A DNA stretch of 64,000 bases from Maridesulfovibrio sp. (GTDB lineage: Bacteria > Desulfobacterota > Desulfovibrionia > Desulfovibrionales > Desulfovibrionaceae), in the NCBI RefSeq assembly GCF_963666665.1, contig NZ_OY762999.1, forward strand, positions 725,501 through 789,500, given 5' to 3'. A program made the translations under genes and the position numbers. Positions 50,537-58,797 of the stretch are shown here, piece after piece; position 1 is the stretch's first letter, and each line of letters begins with the position of its first letter. The notes beneath the pieces are model-generated. The model searched no databases, had not been told where the DNA came from, and saw only the letters and a list, made by a program, of their open reading frames with translations.

Positions 50537-50596
50537 ATGACCGCTCAGGGTAGACGGAATGAGTTCTCTATTGTTAAAAGATTGGCTGCTGTTTAA
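50537..50596 (+). CDS. Possible 19-residue ORF upstream of gpt
   Basis: A short frame MTAQGRRNEFSIVKRLAAV has AGGAGA eight bases before its ATG. It ends 155 bases before the gpt start and is followed by a small hairpin (AGGTC / GACCT at 50619-50633). It could be a leader peptide or chance. The rest of 50420-50751 shows no other gene or known riboswitch. Confidence 0.3.
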   Translation: MTAQGRRNEFSIVKRLAAV

Positions 50597-50751
50597 GGTG
50601 ATGTTTTACGGTAATTGAGGTCGATCTGACCTGATGGAAAAGAGCCCTGAATTTTCATAAATGTGGAATTGCGTTTATTTTTATGTTGCTCTTGTCCATT
50701 CCTTGGGCTAGGGAAACCGCGTGCATGCATGGAAATTAAGGAGAAGATAAA

Positions 50752-51243
50752 TTGTCCAAGGCAGACAGATATAATAGAATGTACCCCATTTCATGGGAAC
50801 AGCTGCACCGAGATTGCAGGGCTTTATCCTGGCGGCTGCTTGAAAAAGGTCCTTTTGAAGGAATCCTTGCCATTACCCGCGGCGGACTTGTTCCTGCGGC
50901 GATTCTGGCTCGCGAGCTCGATATAAGACTTATCGACACCGTCTGCATTTCAACTTATGATTGGAAAGTTCAGGAAAAGAGAGCCACTGTACTTAAAGAT
51001 TTCAAAGGCGAAGGAGAAGGCTGGCTTCTGGTTGACGATCTTGTTGATACCGGAGGCACCGCCAGATTGGTCCGGGAAATGGTTCCCAAGGCCCATTTCG
51101 CCACGGTTTACGCCAAACCGGAAGGGCGTCCTTTAGTGGACACCTTCATCACAGAAGTAAGTCAGGATACTTGGATTCTCTTCCCGTGGGATAGCGAAAC
51201 ACAGTTCGCCCAGCCCATCGTGAAGGTTTCTCAGGAAAAATAA
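50752..51243 (+). CDS. gpt: Xanthine-guanine phosphoribosyltransferase
   Basis: This 163-residue purine salvage enzyme has the PRPP-binding motif WLLVDDLVDTGGTARLVREM, and AITRGGLVPAAILARELD near the N-terminus. It converts guanine, xanthine or hypoxanthine to the nucleotide. The TTG at 50752 has AAGGAG eight bases upstream and gives the full N-terminus, so I use it. The downstream BMP-type importer suggests coupled purine or nucleoside uptake and salvage. Confidence 0.92.
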   Translation: MSKADRYNRMYPISWEQLHRDCRALSWRLLEKGPFEGILAITRGGLVPAAILARELDIRLIDTVCISTYDWKVQEKRATVLKDFKGEGEGWLLVDDLVDTGGTARLVREMVPKAHFATVYAKPEGRPLVDTFITEVSQDTWILFPWDSETQFAQPIVKVSQEK

Positions 51244-51298
51244 TAGTTAAAGTCTTTTAGGGCTTTAATTCGGTTCAGGTTTTCAGACATTTGCATTT

Positions 51299-51350
51299 CC
51301 AGCTGCCGGACGAAGGGAGTCCGGGGGCTGGTTGTGTATTTGTTTTTTGT
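51299..51350 (+). terminator. Hairpin/terminator between gpt and the BMP gene
   Basis: CCAGC and GCCGGAC pair with GTCCGG and GCTGG around a short loop, followed by a T-rich tract ending TTGTTTTTTG. It may act as an attenuator between the two units. Confidence 0.65.
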
Positions 51351-51424
51351 TTTCACAATCATGGGAAGGTTCGTTGTTACGGAACTTCAACAGGGTTTAC
51401 TAACCAATTCTCAAGGAGTGGATG

Positions 51425-52501
51425 ATGCGTAAAGTTCTGCTTATGGCTATTGTTGCAGCCATGTCCGTGATGCTGGCATCCGTTGCGTTTGCCGGAGCTA
51501 AGAAGGACAAAGTTAAAGTCGGTTTTGTTTACATTTCTCCCGTGGGTGACGAAGGTTACTCCTATGCACAGGATCAGGGTCGTAAAGCTATCGACGCTCT
51601 TCCTTGGGTTGAGACTTCCTTTGTTGAATCCGTTGCTGAAGGTCCGGACTCCGAGCGCGTAGTACTGAACTTCGCACGTAAAGGTTACGATATGGTTATC
51701 GGTACCAGCTTCGGTTACATGGATCCCATGGTTAAAGTTTCCAAAAAATTTCCCAAGACCGCATTCATGCATTGCTCCGGTTTCAAAACCACCCCTAACA
51801 TGAGCAACTACTTTGGCCGCATGTATCAGGCCCGTTACCTGACCGGTATCGTTGCAGGTATGATGACCAAGTCCAACGTAATCGGTTACGTTGCCGCTTT
51901 TCCCATTCCTGAAGTTATCCGCGGCATCAACGCCTTCACCCTCGGTGTACGTTCCGTTAATCCCGAAGCTACCGTTCGTGTAGTATGGACCAAGACCTGG
52001 TACGATCCTGCACTGGAAAAAGATGCAGCTATCTCCCTGCTGGATATGAAAGCTGACGTTATCACCCAGCATCAGGATTCCCCCGGTCCTCAGGAAGCAG
52101 CTCAGGAACGCGGCAAGTATTCCATCGCTTACAACTCCGATATGTCCAAAATGGCTCCCAAGGCTCATCTGACCGCTGCTATCTGGAACTGGGCTCCTCT
52201 CTTCAAGAATGCTGTTGAACAGCTGCGCGACGGCGTTTGGCAGGGTAACGAGTCCCTGTGGTGGGGCATGGATCAGGGTATCGTAGACATCGCTCCTTAC
52301 GGTCCCATGGTTCCCCAGAACGTTAAGGATAAAGTAGCTGAAGCCAAAAAAGCTATTGTTGAAGGTAAGAACGCAATTTTCGCAGGTCCCCTTAAGGACC
52401 AGAACGGTAAAGAAATGGTTCCGGCCGGAAAAGCCATGACCGATCCTGAGATGCTCGGTATGATGTGGTTTGTTGAAGGCGTAATCGGAAACACCAAGTA
52501 A
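51425..52501 (+). CDS. BMP-family nucleoside/purine-binding protein of an ABC importer
   Basis: This protein of about 358 residues has a signal peptide (VLLMAIVAAMSVMLASVAFA) and a BMP (PnrA/Med-like) domain: GFVYISPVGDEGYSYAQDQGRKAI, VIGTSFGYMDPMVKVSKKFPKTAFMHCSG, QHQDSPGPQEAAQERGKYSI. BMP proteins bind purine nucleosides or related compounds. It lacks a lipobox Cys. The site AAGGAG is spaced 6 bases from the second ATG. Two permease genes and an ATPase gene follow. Confidence 0.93.
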   Translation: MRKVLLMAIVAAMSVMLASVAFAGAKKDKVKVGFVYISPVGDEGYSYAQDQGRKAIDALPWVETSFVESVAEGPDSERVVLNFARKGYDMVIGTSFGYMDPMVKVSKKFPKTAFMHCSGFKTTPNMSNYFGRMYQARYLTGIVAGMMTKSNVIGYVAAFPIPEVIRGINAFTLGVRSVNPEATVRVVWTKTWYDPALEKDAAISLLDMKADVITQHQDSPGPQEAAQERGKYSIAYNSDMSKMAPKAHLTAAIWNWAPLFKNAVEQLRDGVWQGNESLWWGMDQGIVDIAPYGPMVPQNVKDKVAEAKKAIVEGKNAIFAGPLKDQNGKEMVPAGKAMTDPEMLGMMWFVEGVIGNTK

Positions 52502-52507
52502 TAATTT

Positions 52508-53566
52508 ATGTTGGGTTATCGCTTACAAAAGCGTGACGAACCCTGGAACTGGGGCGCCCCGATTGTTATCGTGGGCGCTCTGGTTCTATCTTTCGGGATC
52601 AGCGCGCTCCTACTTGAATTGCAGGGAAAATCTGCTGTACAAGGACTCCTCGTGCTCTGGCAGGGGTCTTTTGGTGCTTCATGGGCTTTGGAAGATGCCC
52701 TTTTAAAATCTATTCCCATTTTTCTCTGTGCACTGGGTGTTGCTACAGCCTTCAGGATGCAGGTCTGGAATATCGGGGCTGAAGGCCAGTTTGCGCTCGG
52801 CGCAATCGGGGCCACTTGGGCCGCGCTTACTTTTCCTGATCTGCCCGGCTACCTGCTCATGCCGTTTATGTTTATCTGCGCTGCCCTTTTCGGGGCTGTC
52901 TGGGCTTATATCCCGGCTATTTTGCGGCTTAAATTGCAGGTCAATGAAATTATCTCCACCCTGATGCTCAACTACATTGCCATTCTGTTGCTCCAATACC
53001 TCGTGTTCGGCGCATGGAAGGACCCGGCCAGCTTCGGTTTTCCGGTGACCCCGGAGTTTACCCCCGGAGCGATTATCGGGCAGATCGGCGATTCCCGCCT
53101 GCATTGGGGATTCGCGGTCTGTGTCGGTTCTGGTGTTGCTATGTGGGCGTTCATGCGTTTTACCCGTCTCGGTTTCGAGATCAAGGTTGCGGGTGAGGGT
53201 GAGCGTATCGCTATGTATTCACGCCTGCCATACGGAATGCTGACCATTCTGGTTATGGCTATCTCCGGTGCATTAGCCGGATGGGCCGGATGTATTGAAG
53301 CCTCTGCTACGATCAATAGACTGCAGCCCTCCATCATGGTCGGTTACGGTTACACTGCTATTGTTGTTGCATGGCTTGCCAGACTGCATCCCCTGTACAT
53401 CGGTATTTCCGCCTACCTGCTCGCAGCACTGCGTGTAGGTGTTGAGAACATGCAGCTTGAGCTGCAGACCCCGGCATCATTCGGTTCCATTATGGAAGGA
53501 CTTATCCTTTTGTCCGTTCTTGCGGGCCAGATGCTGGTTACATATAAGATTGTTAAGAAGAAGTAG
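52508..53566 (+). CDS. BMP-type ABC importer, permease subunit 1
   Basis: This 352-residue inner-membrane permease of the branched-chain/ribose-type BPD_transp_2 family has about ten TM segments. ALGVATAFRMQVWNIGAEGQFALGAIGATW and NEIISTLMLNYIAILLLQYL are the diagnostic motifs. It starts six bases after the BMP gene and is followed 12 bases later by the second permease. Confidence 0.94.
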   Translation: MLGYRLQKRDEPWNWGAPIVIVGALVLSFGISALLLELQGKSAVQGLLVLWQGSFGASWALEDALLKSIPIFLCALGVATAFRMQVWNIGAEGQFALGAIGATWAALTFPDLPGYLLMPFMFICAALFGAVWAYIPAILRLKLQVNEIISTLMLNYIAILLLQYLVFGAWKDPASFGFPVTPEFTPGAIIGQIGDSRLHWGFAVCVGSGVAMWAFMRFTRLGFEIKVAGEGERIAMYSRLPYGMLTILVMAISGALAGWAGCIEASATINRLQPSIMVGYGYTAIVVAWLARLHPLYIGISAYLLAALRVGVENMQLELQTPASFGSIMEGLILLSVLAGQMLVTYKIVKKK

Positions 53567-53578
53567 TCGGGTGATATA

Positions 53579-54499
53579 ATGTTGGAAAGTTTTATTGTCC
53601 CCCTGCTGGCTGCCACGGTGCAGTCCGGTACACCGATCCTCTATGCCACTCTTGGTGAGATTCTCACTGAGAAGGGCGGAGTGCTCAACCTCGGTGTCGA
53701 AGGTATGATGAGCATGGCGGCTTTTGCAGCCTTTTTTGTTACCATGACCACAGGAAATCCGTGGCTCGGATTTATCGCCGGAGGTATTGCCGGAACATTC
53801 ATGGCTGCGCTGCATGGTATCGTCTGTATTACCTGCCTCGGCAATCAGGTTGTTTCCGGGTTGGCATTGACCATCCTCGGTGTCGGGCTGTGTAACTTTC
53901 TCGGCACTCCGTATATCGGTACCGCTACTGATGGTTTTGACAAGTTCAGCTTTCCCGTGCTTTCCGTCATCCCTTACCTTGGGGATATATTTTTCAAGCA
54001 GGATGCCCTTGTTTATGTTTCTTACCTGATCCCTGTGCTGTTTATGTTTTTCATCAACCGCACCAGTCTCGGGCTGGCAATTTCTGCTGTAGGTGAGAAG
54101 CCTGCCGCAGCCGCAGCCGTGGGACTCAAGGCCATTCGCCTGCGCTGGATTGCTTTGCTGGGCGGTGGTTTTTTTATTGGGCTTGGCGGTGCGTATCTCT
54201 CTCTTGCTTATACTCACCTTTGGGCCAACGGCCTTTCCGGTGGACGTGGCTGGATCGCGGTTGCATTGGTTATTTTTGCTTTCTGGAGACCGGGCCGCGC
54301 TGTTTTTGGCGCCTACCTTTTTGGTGGTGTTATGGCTTTCCAGCTCCGTTTGCAGGCTGTGGGAACCCATATCCCGTCAACTCTGCTGCTGATGCTGCCG
54401 TATGCCCTGACCATTCTTGTACTGATCTTTTCCGCTATGCGTGGACGCAGCGGTAATGCTCCCGCACATCTGGGAATCAACATCGAGCCTGAAGGATAG
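53579..54499 (+). CDS. BMP-type ABC importer, permease subunit 2
   Basis: This 306-residue second permease of the same family has the conserved PILYATLGEILTEKGGVLNLGVEGMM, GVLNLGVEG being the typical loop. GNQVVSGLALTILGVGL and VGEKPAAAAAVGLKAIRLRW also fit. It pairs with the upstream permease to form the channel, and the ATPase gene begins at or just after its stop. Confidence 0.94.
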   Translation: MLESFIVPLLAATVQSGTPILYATLGEILTEKGGVLNLGVEGMMSMAAFAAFFVTMTTGNPWLGFIAGGIAGTFMAALHGIVCITCLGNQVVSGLALTILGVGLCNFLGTPYIGTATDGFDKFSFPVLSVIPYLGDIFFKQDALVYVSYLIPVLFMFFINRTSLGLAISAVGEKPAAAAAVGLKAIRLRWIALLGGGFFIGLGGAYLSLAYTHLWANGLSGGRGWIAVALVIFAFWRPGRAVFGAYLFGGVMAFQLRLQAVGTHIPSTLLLMLPYALTILVLIFSAMRGRSGNAPAHLGINIEPEG

Positions 54500-54508
54500 G
54501 TGGCAGCA

Positions 54509-56050
54509 ATGAGTTCACATCAGGATTTCACCCGTCCCGAATGCCAGAAGGCTACCGGTTTTGAAGGTTGTGCTCCGCTTATCTCTTTGAAGGGCATTAC
54601 CAAGCGCTTCGGTAAGGTTGTCGCTAACAATAAAATTTCCCTTGATCTCTATCCCGGCCGCATCAAGGCTCTGCTCGGTGAGAACGGAGCGGGTAAGAGT
54701 ACTCTCATGTCCATGCTTGCCGGACGTTTCCGCCCCGATGAAGGGTATATTGAAGTTGATGGCAAGCGTGTTGAATTCTCCAACTCCAAGGATGCCATTA
54801 AAGCCGGGGTGGGTATGGTTTACCAGCATTTTATGCTGGTCGATACCATGACCGTAGCCCAGAATGTGCTGCTTGGTCAGGAAGGCGGATTTTTCGTCAA
54901 CCCCAAGGAGATGGAAGCAAGGGTGCGTAAGCTTGCAGAAGATTATGAGCTTGAGATCGATCCTTCCGCCAAAGTTTCAACCCTGTCTATGGGTGAGAAG
55001 CAGCGTGTTGAAATTCTCAAGCTGCTTTACCGTGAGAGCAGGGTGCTGATTTTTGATGAACCAACTGCAGTTCTCACCCCCCGCGAAGCTTTCCGTCTTT
55101 TCGAAGCTCTCTGGGCCATGACCCGTCAGGGTAAGTCAGTGGTTTTCATCAGCCATAAGCTTGAAGAGGTTATGGCCATTGCCGATGAGGTCGCTATTCT
55201 GCGCCGCGGTAATATTGATGCCGAAGTTCCCCGCGACAAGATTACTTCAAAGGCTGATCTGGCCTGCCGTATGGTCGGTAAGGAAATCATCCTTGAAGTG
55301 GACAAGGAAGAGGTCGAGGTCGGCGAGAAGGTTCTGGAAGTTAAGAATATGACCGGAATCGGACTGCGAGATATCAATCTTGATGTGCGCAAGGGTGAAG
55401 TTGTTGCCATTGTCGGTGTTGCCGGTAACGGACAGCAGGAGCTTGTGGAGGGTGTCTGCGGCATGCGCAAGCCTCCCAAGGATACAATTTTCATTATGGG
55501 CAAGCCGTGGCGTAAGTTCTTTGCTGAAATGACTTGGAATAATTCCATGTCCTACATTCCTGAAGACCGTCTGGACCTTGCAACTGCCCGTAACCTTGAT
55601 CTTGTGGACAACCTGCTTTTGACAACCCGTCAGGGATTTTCCGCAGGTCCGTTGCTGCAGCATGATAAAGCTGCCAAGGTAGCTGAAGAGCTGGTCGAGG
55701 AATATGATGTCCGTCCCGGACGTATTCGCGCTCTGGCATGGCAGCTTTCAGGCGGTAACCTGCAGAAGATGGTACTGGCTCGTGAGCTTTACCGACAGCC
55801 GCACCTGATTGTTGCAGAACAGCCCACACAGGGGCTGGATATATCTGCTACCGAGGAGGTCTGGAATAGACTGCTGGAGGCCCGCAAAATGGCCGGTGTC
55901 CTGCTTGTTACCGGAGACCTTGGCGAAGCATTGCAGCTGGCTGACCGTGTCGCGGTTATGTATTGCGGTCAGATCATGGACGAATTTTCGGTCAATGATA
56001 AAGAGAAAGTAGACAGCATCGGCCTGCTTATGGCAGGAGTTCGCGAGTAG
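54509..56050 (+). CDS. BMP-type ABC importer, dual ATP-binding subunit
   Basis: This protein of about 513 residues has two ABC domains. The first has Walker A GENGAGKST, signature LSMGEKQRVEIL and FDEPTAVLTP. The second has Walker A GVAGNGQQE without the GKS/T, signature LSGGNLQKMVLARE and EQPTQGLD, the degenerate half usual in sugar/nucleoside-type importers. A GTG at 54500 could start it three codons earlier. It ends the gpt-importer block, followed by a terminator. Confidence 0.93.
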   Translation: MSSHQDFTRPECQKATGFEGCAPLISLKGITKRFGKVVANNKISLDLYPGRIKALLGENGAGKSTLMSMLAGRFRPDEGYIEVDGKRVEFSNSKDAIKAGVGMVYQHFMLVDTMTVAQNVLLGQEGGFFVNPKEMEARVRKLAEDYELEIDPSAKVSTLSMGEKQRVEILKLLYRESRVLIFDEPTAVLTPREAFRLFEALWAMTRQGKSVVFISHKLEEVMAIADEVAILRRGNIDAEVPRDKITSKADLACRMVGKEIILEVDKEEVEVGEKVLEVKNMTGIGLRDINLDVRKGEVVAIVGVAGNGQQELVEGVCGMRKPPKDTIFIMGKPWRKFFAEMTWNNSMSYIPEDRLDLATARNLDLVDNLLLTTRQGFSAGPLLQHDKAAKVAEELVEEYDVRPGRIRALAWQLSGGNLQKMVLARELYRQPHLIVAEQPTQGLDISATEEVWNRLLEARKMAGVLLVTGDLGEALQLADRVAVMYCGQIMDEFSVNDKEKVDSIGLLMAGVRE

Positions 56051-56089
56051 CTTTTCGATTTTTGATCCGAATATACGATTAATAATTGT

Positions 56090-56125
56090 AAGCCCCTCTT
56101 TGTGTAACAAAGAGGGGCTTTTTAT
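56090..56125 (+). terminator. Intrinsic terminator of the purine/nucleoside importer operon
   Basis: The 13-bp stem AAGCCCCTCTTTG / CAAAGAGGGGCTT is followed by TTTAT. Confidence 0.92.
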
Positions 56126-56282
56126 TGTTTTGAATATAAAACGGGGTATAAATTCCAATCTGTAAATGTCCGTTATTCAGGACAGGGAATGTTTTTGAGT
56201 CATTATAGAAAAAAAGTGAAGTTTTTTTTGATTCTAGTGTGAAGTAAGTGGATATTGGTTTTATCGATTTTGCTTATGATTT

Positions 56283-56430
56283 TGTGTAAAATTTACTAAA
56301 TCTAGGTTTACTGAATATAACTTTTGTTCGTTGAGCTGTGTAAAATTATATTTATATGCTTAGTTGTAGTTATTTTATGGTTTGATGTAATTGTTTTGTA
56401 TAAAAACGACTTGTGTGAAAATTTTCTCAA
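56283..56430. promoter_or_regulatory. Three TGTGTRAAAATT-like repeats upstream of the cytochrome c3 gene
   Basis: TGTGTAAAATTT (56283), TGTGTAAAATTA (56337) and TGTGTGAAAATT (56412) recur in the 505-base gene-free stretch before cytochrome c3. The last is part of an imperfect palindrome around GAAAATTTTC (56417-56426). They may be sites for one regulator. Apart from these and the upstream terminator the AT-rich stretch shows no gene. Confidence 0.4.
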
Positions 56431-56555
56431 TCTATGTTGTGTAGTCTCTCAAACCACTGATTTCGGGCGTTGCATAGTATGTACATCTACGTATTTTTAT
56501 TGAAATAATCCCTGATTTTGAGTAGGAAGATACGACTTTCATGAGGAGGAATAGA

Positions 56556-57053
56556 ATGAAGACTAATTTTCTGTATGTTGGAGCGGCTGTTGTTTTTGCC
56601 GTTCTCGTAATTGTGTACTCAACTGCTACCAGCAATCTCAGTGAGGAGATTGCAAGTATCTCCGGTGACAAGAAGGTTGAAATTGTCTCCGAAGAGCTGG
56701 TTGTAAGGTTTCCCGTAAATCTCGAATTCAAACGTCCTGAAGTGCTGAATCAGGTCCGGTTTACTCCGGTTAAGTTCTCTCACTTTGACCACCAGGATGT
56801 TAACTGTGCTAAGTGTCACCACACTTGGGACGGCAAGTCTCAGATCAAAAGCTGTGCTGCTGCCGGTTGTCATGACAATCTGAAGCAGAAGGCTGCACCT
56901 CACTCTTACTTCAAGGCATTCCATACCCTTCAGAGTGACATCAGCTGTCGTGGTTGCCATGTGAAGATGAACAAGGAAGGCAAGACTGATCTTGCTACTG
57001 CTCCTTGTGCGAACAACGCATGTCACCCCAAGCGCGAAAGAGCACACAACTAG
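56556..57053 (+). CDS. Tetraheme cytochrome c3 with N-terminal membrane anchor or signal
   Basis: This protein of about 165 residues has four heme motifs in the class III order: CAKCH, CAAAGCH, CRGCH and CANNACH (CxxCH, CxxxxCH, CxxCH, CxxxxCH). It has additional His for bis-His ligation (FSHFDHQDVN, KAAPHSYFKAFHTL). The N-terminus FLYVGAAVVFAVLVIVYS is a signal or an uncleaved anchor, followed by a ~40-residue extension before the first heme region. It is a periplasmic low-potential electron carrier coupling hydrogenases or dehydrogenases to membrane complexes. AGGAGGA precedes the ATG at 56556. Confidence 0.93.
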   Translation: MKTNFLYVGAAVVFAVLVIVYSTATSNLSEEIASISGDKKVEIVSEELVVRFPVNLEFKRPEVLNQVRFTPVKFSHFDHQDVNCAKCHHTWDGKSQIKSCAAAGCHDNLKQKAAPHSYFKAFHTLQSDISCRGCHVKMNKEGKTDLATAPCANNACHPKRERAHN

Positions 57054-57086
57054 AAAGTATTTCATAACTTTTCGAGGTTGTACGCT

Positions 57087-57126
57087 AGAGCCGTCTGTGG
57101 TTGCCCCACAGGCGGCTCTTTTTTTA
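57087..57126 (+). terminator. Intrinsic terminator after cytochrome c3
   Basis: The 14-bp stem AGAGCCGTCTGTGG / CCACAGGCGGCTCT (one G-U pair) is followed by seven T. Confidence 0.92.
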
Positions 57127-57138
57127 TGCGCTTGCATG

Positions 57139-57190
57139 TTGACTTCTGTTTATGCTTTATATAATTTAAACATACCATACGGTATGGTAT
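57139..57190 (+). promoter_or_regulatory. Promoter and TetR-type operator
   Basis: TTGACT (57139) and TATAAT (57160-57165) are spaced 15 bases. The 19-bp perfect palindrome ATACCATACGGTATGGTAT (57172-57190, 9-1-9) lies at the expected transcript start, 17 bases before the TetR gene. It is well placed for autoregulation of the operon. Confidence 0.75.
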
Positions 57191-57207
57191 TGTGTGAAGG
57201 AGGTAGA

Positions 57208-57777
57208 ATGACAAAGAAATCGGAAGGGAGTGAATCCCGGCATTGCGCTGAGGATTTACTTAATGCCGGATTAAAACTGCTTGAAACTGAAAGTATTCAG
57301 CAGCTGACCATCGATGCCCTGTGCAGGAAGCTAAAGGTGACGAAGGGCTCCTTTTATCATCATTTCAAGAATCGCTCAGATTTTTTGGAAAGGATGCTTG
57401 AGCATTGGGTGGAGGGCTGGACGCTTGCCAGTATCGAAGCAGCCGACGAGGGTGTTGATGCTGCTGCTCGCTTTAATTTGATTGTCGAGAAAGCCCACAA
57501 GCTGCCCTCTGGGGCTGAGACCAGTATCAGGGCGTGGGCTTTACATGATCAACTTGCGCAGAAGTATATTGCGCAAGTTGACAGTATGCGAATCGAATAT
57601 TTGCGATCTATTTTTGAAGAGGTCAGTGGGGACACTGAACGCGCAACCCTGCTTTCTAAAATTAGTTACTCCATGTTTTTAGGAGTTCGGATGATGGGGG
57701 CGAATATATCGGAAGAAGATCATAGCCGTATTCTCAAAACAATGAAGAAGGAGTTGTACAAAATTCCTGTGAAATAA
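57208..57777 (+). CDS. TetR-family transcriptional regulator
   Basis: This 189-residue TetR regulator has the HTH LTIDALCRKLKVTKGSFYHHFKNRSDFLERML at about residues 33-64 and a C-terminal ligand domain. AAGGAGG lies upstream of the ATG at 57208; the longer frame to 56992 would run through the terminator and is rejected. The operon continues with the PNPOx-like and DUF2867 genes. Confidence 0.93.
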   Translation: MTKKSEGSESRHCAEDLLNAGLKLLETESIQQLTIDALCRKLKVTKGSFYHHFKNRSDFLERMLEHWVEGWTLASIEAADEGVDAAARFNLIVEKAHKLPSGAETSIRAWALHDQLAQKYIAQVDSMRIEYLRSIFEEVSGDTERATLLSKISYSMFLGVRMMGANISEEDHSRILKTMKKELYKIPVK

Positions 57778-57793
57778 AAAGGGAGTATTTATC

Positions 57794-58261
57794 ATGCAGT
57801 CAGATATTTTATGGAATGAAGTTGAAGAGTTATTTGCTAATGTTGCGCATGCCTCACTCGGCACTGTGGATGCTGATGGTTTTCCTCGCATTTCTCCTAT
57901 TGGTTCAGTTTCTTTTACTGGGGAAGGCAAGGGATATTACTTCGAAAAATTTCCCAAAACAATGCGTGAAAATATTGAACGAGATCCGCGCATGACACTT
58001 ATGGTTGCCCAGCCGGGAGCGGGGTTCTGGATAAAATCATTGTGGAAAGGGCGTTTTCCGTCTCAACCAGCCCTTCGGCTGTTTTGCAGGACAGGCGTAA
58101 GGAGAAAAGCAACGCAGAATGAGATCGACAATTTTCTAGGCAAAGTAAGTATGTACCGTTTTTTTAAAGGACATGATTTGCTGTGGAAGGATATGAATAT
58201 GGTTCGTGAGTTCGAGGTGTTGCGTATTGAAGGTCTTGAAGCAGGGAGGATGAATCCATGA
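57794..58261 (+). CDS. Pyridoxamine 5'-phosphate oxidase-like flavin-binding protein
   Basis: This 155-residue PNPOx-fold protein starts LFANVAHASLGTVDADGFPRISPIGSVSF. The family binds FMN, F420 or heme; true PdxH activity is not implied. It is 16 bases after the TetR gene, and the next gene overlaps its stop by four bases (ATGA). It is probably the target of the TetR regulator. Confidence 0.85.
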   Translation: MQSDILWNEVEELFANVAHASLGTVDADGFPRISPIGSVSFTGEGKGYYFEKFPKTMRENIERDPRMTLMVAQPGAGFWIKSLWKGRFPSQPALRLFCRTGVRRKATQNEIDNFLGKVSMYRFFKGHDLLWKDMNMVREFEVLRIEGLEAGRMNP

Positions 58262-58761
58262 GTAAGTCAGCAGCAATTGTAAATTCAATTCCCCAGATAC
58301 ATAAATTTTGCGGTGATGCAGATCATGTCTACAGTGTGGGCTTTGACAGTCGTCGTGAGATGGAAGATTTCCTGATCCGTTTAATGTCTTACAAACCGGG
58401 ATGGCTTACTTTCCTGTACAAAGTCAGAGGCGTTCTGGCCCGAATTATGGGGCTGAAACATGATGAGTTTATGGATCACGGTCTTGAAGTCTCTGATTAC
58501 GATTTCAACCGTGGCGGGCAGGTGGATTTCTTTAATTCGGTTGACTTTGAAGCTGACAGGTTTTGGCTCGGAGCAGCCGAGGATAAACATCTTATCGGAT
58601 ATATCGGCGTAGTCTCAGATCATGTTGAAAGCGGTTTGCATCGGTACCATGTATTTACAATCGTACACTATAAACATTGGACAGGTCCGGTTTATTTCAA
58701 TCTGATCAGGCCGTTCAGTCACTTGGTGGTTTATTTCATGGGTAGGCACGCTGCAAAATAA
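58258..58761 (+). CDS. DUF2867-domain protein
   Basis: This 167-residue protein has the DUF2867 pattern: ADHVYSVGFDSRREMEDFLIRL, FWLGAAEDKHLIGYIGVVSDH and HVFTIVHYKHWTGPVYFNLIRPFSHLVVYFMG. The family is of unknown function. It overlaps the PNPOx-like gene by four bases (ATGA). It is the last gene of the TetR operon. Confidence 0.8.
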   Translation: MSKSAAIVNSIPQIHKFCGDADHVYSVGFDSRREMEDFLIRLMSYKPGWLTFLYKVRGVLARIMGLKHDEFMDHGLEVSDYDFNRGGQVDFFNSVDFEADRFWLGAAEDKHLIGYIGVVSDHVESGLHRYHVFTIVHYKHWTGPVYFNLIRPFSHLVVYFMGRHAAK

Positions 58762-58762
58762 T

Positions 58763-58797
58763 AAACGCACAAGGTTGCCCCTGTGCGTTTTCTTTTA
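58763..58797. terminator. Intrinsic terminator between convergent operons
   Basis: AAACGCACA and TGTGCGTTT pair around a loop with extra GG / CC pairing, followed by TTCTTTT. It probably works mainly on the plus strand. Confidence 0.8.

Noticed and set aside
50600..50751. Purine riboswitch before gpt
   Set aside because: I could not find the conserved loop sequences of the purine aptamer.
56460..56485. Sigma-54 promoter before cytochrome c3 (GGGCGTTGCAT)
   Set aside because: There is no TGGC at the -24 position.
56992..57207. N-terminal extension of the TetR regulator
   Set aside because: It would run through the cytochrome c3 terminator and the operator; the ATG at 57208 has its own AAGGAGG.
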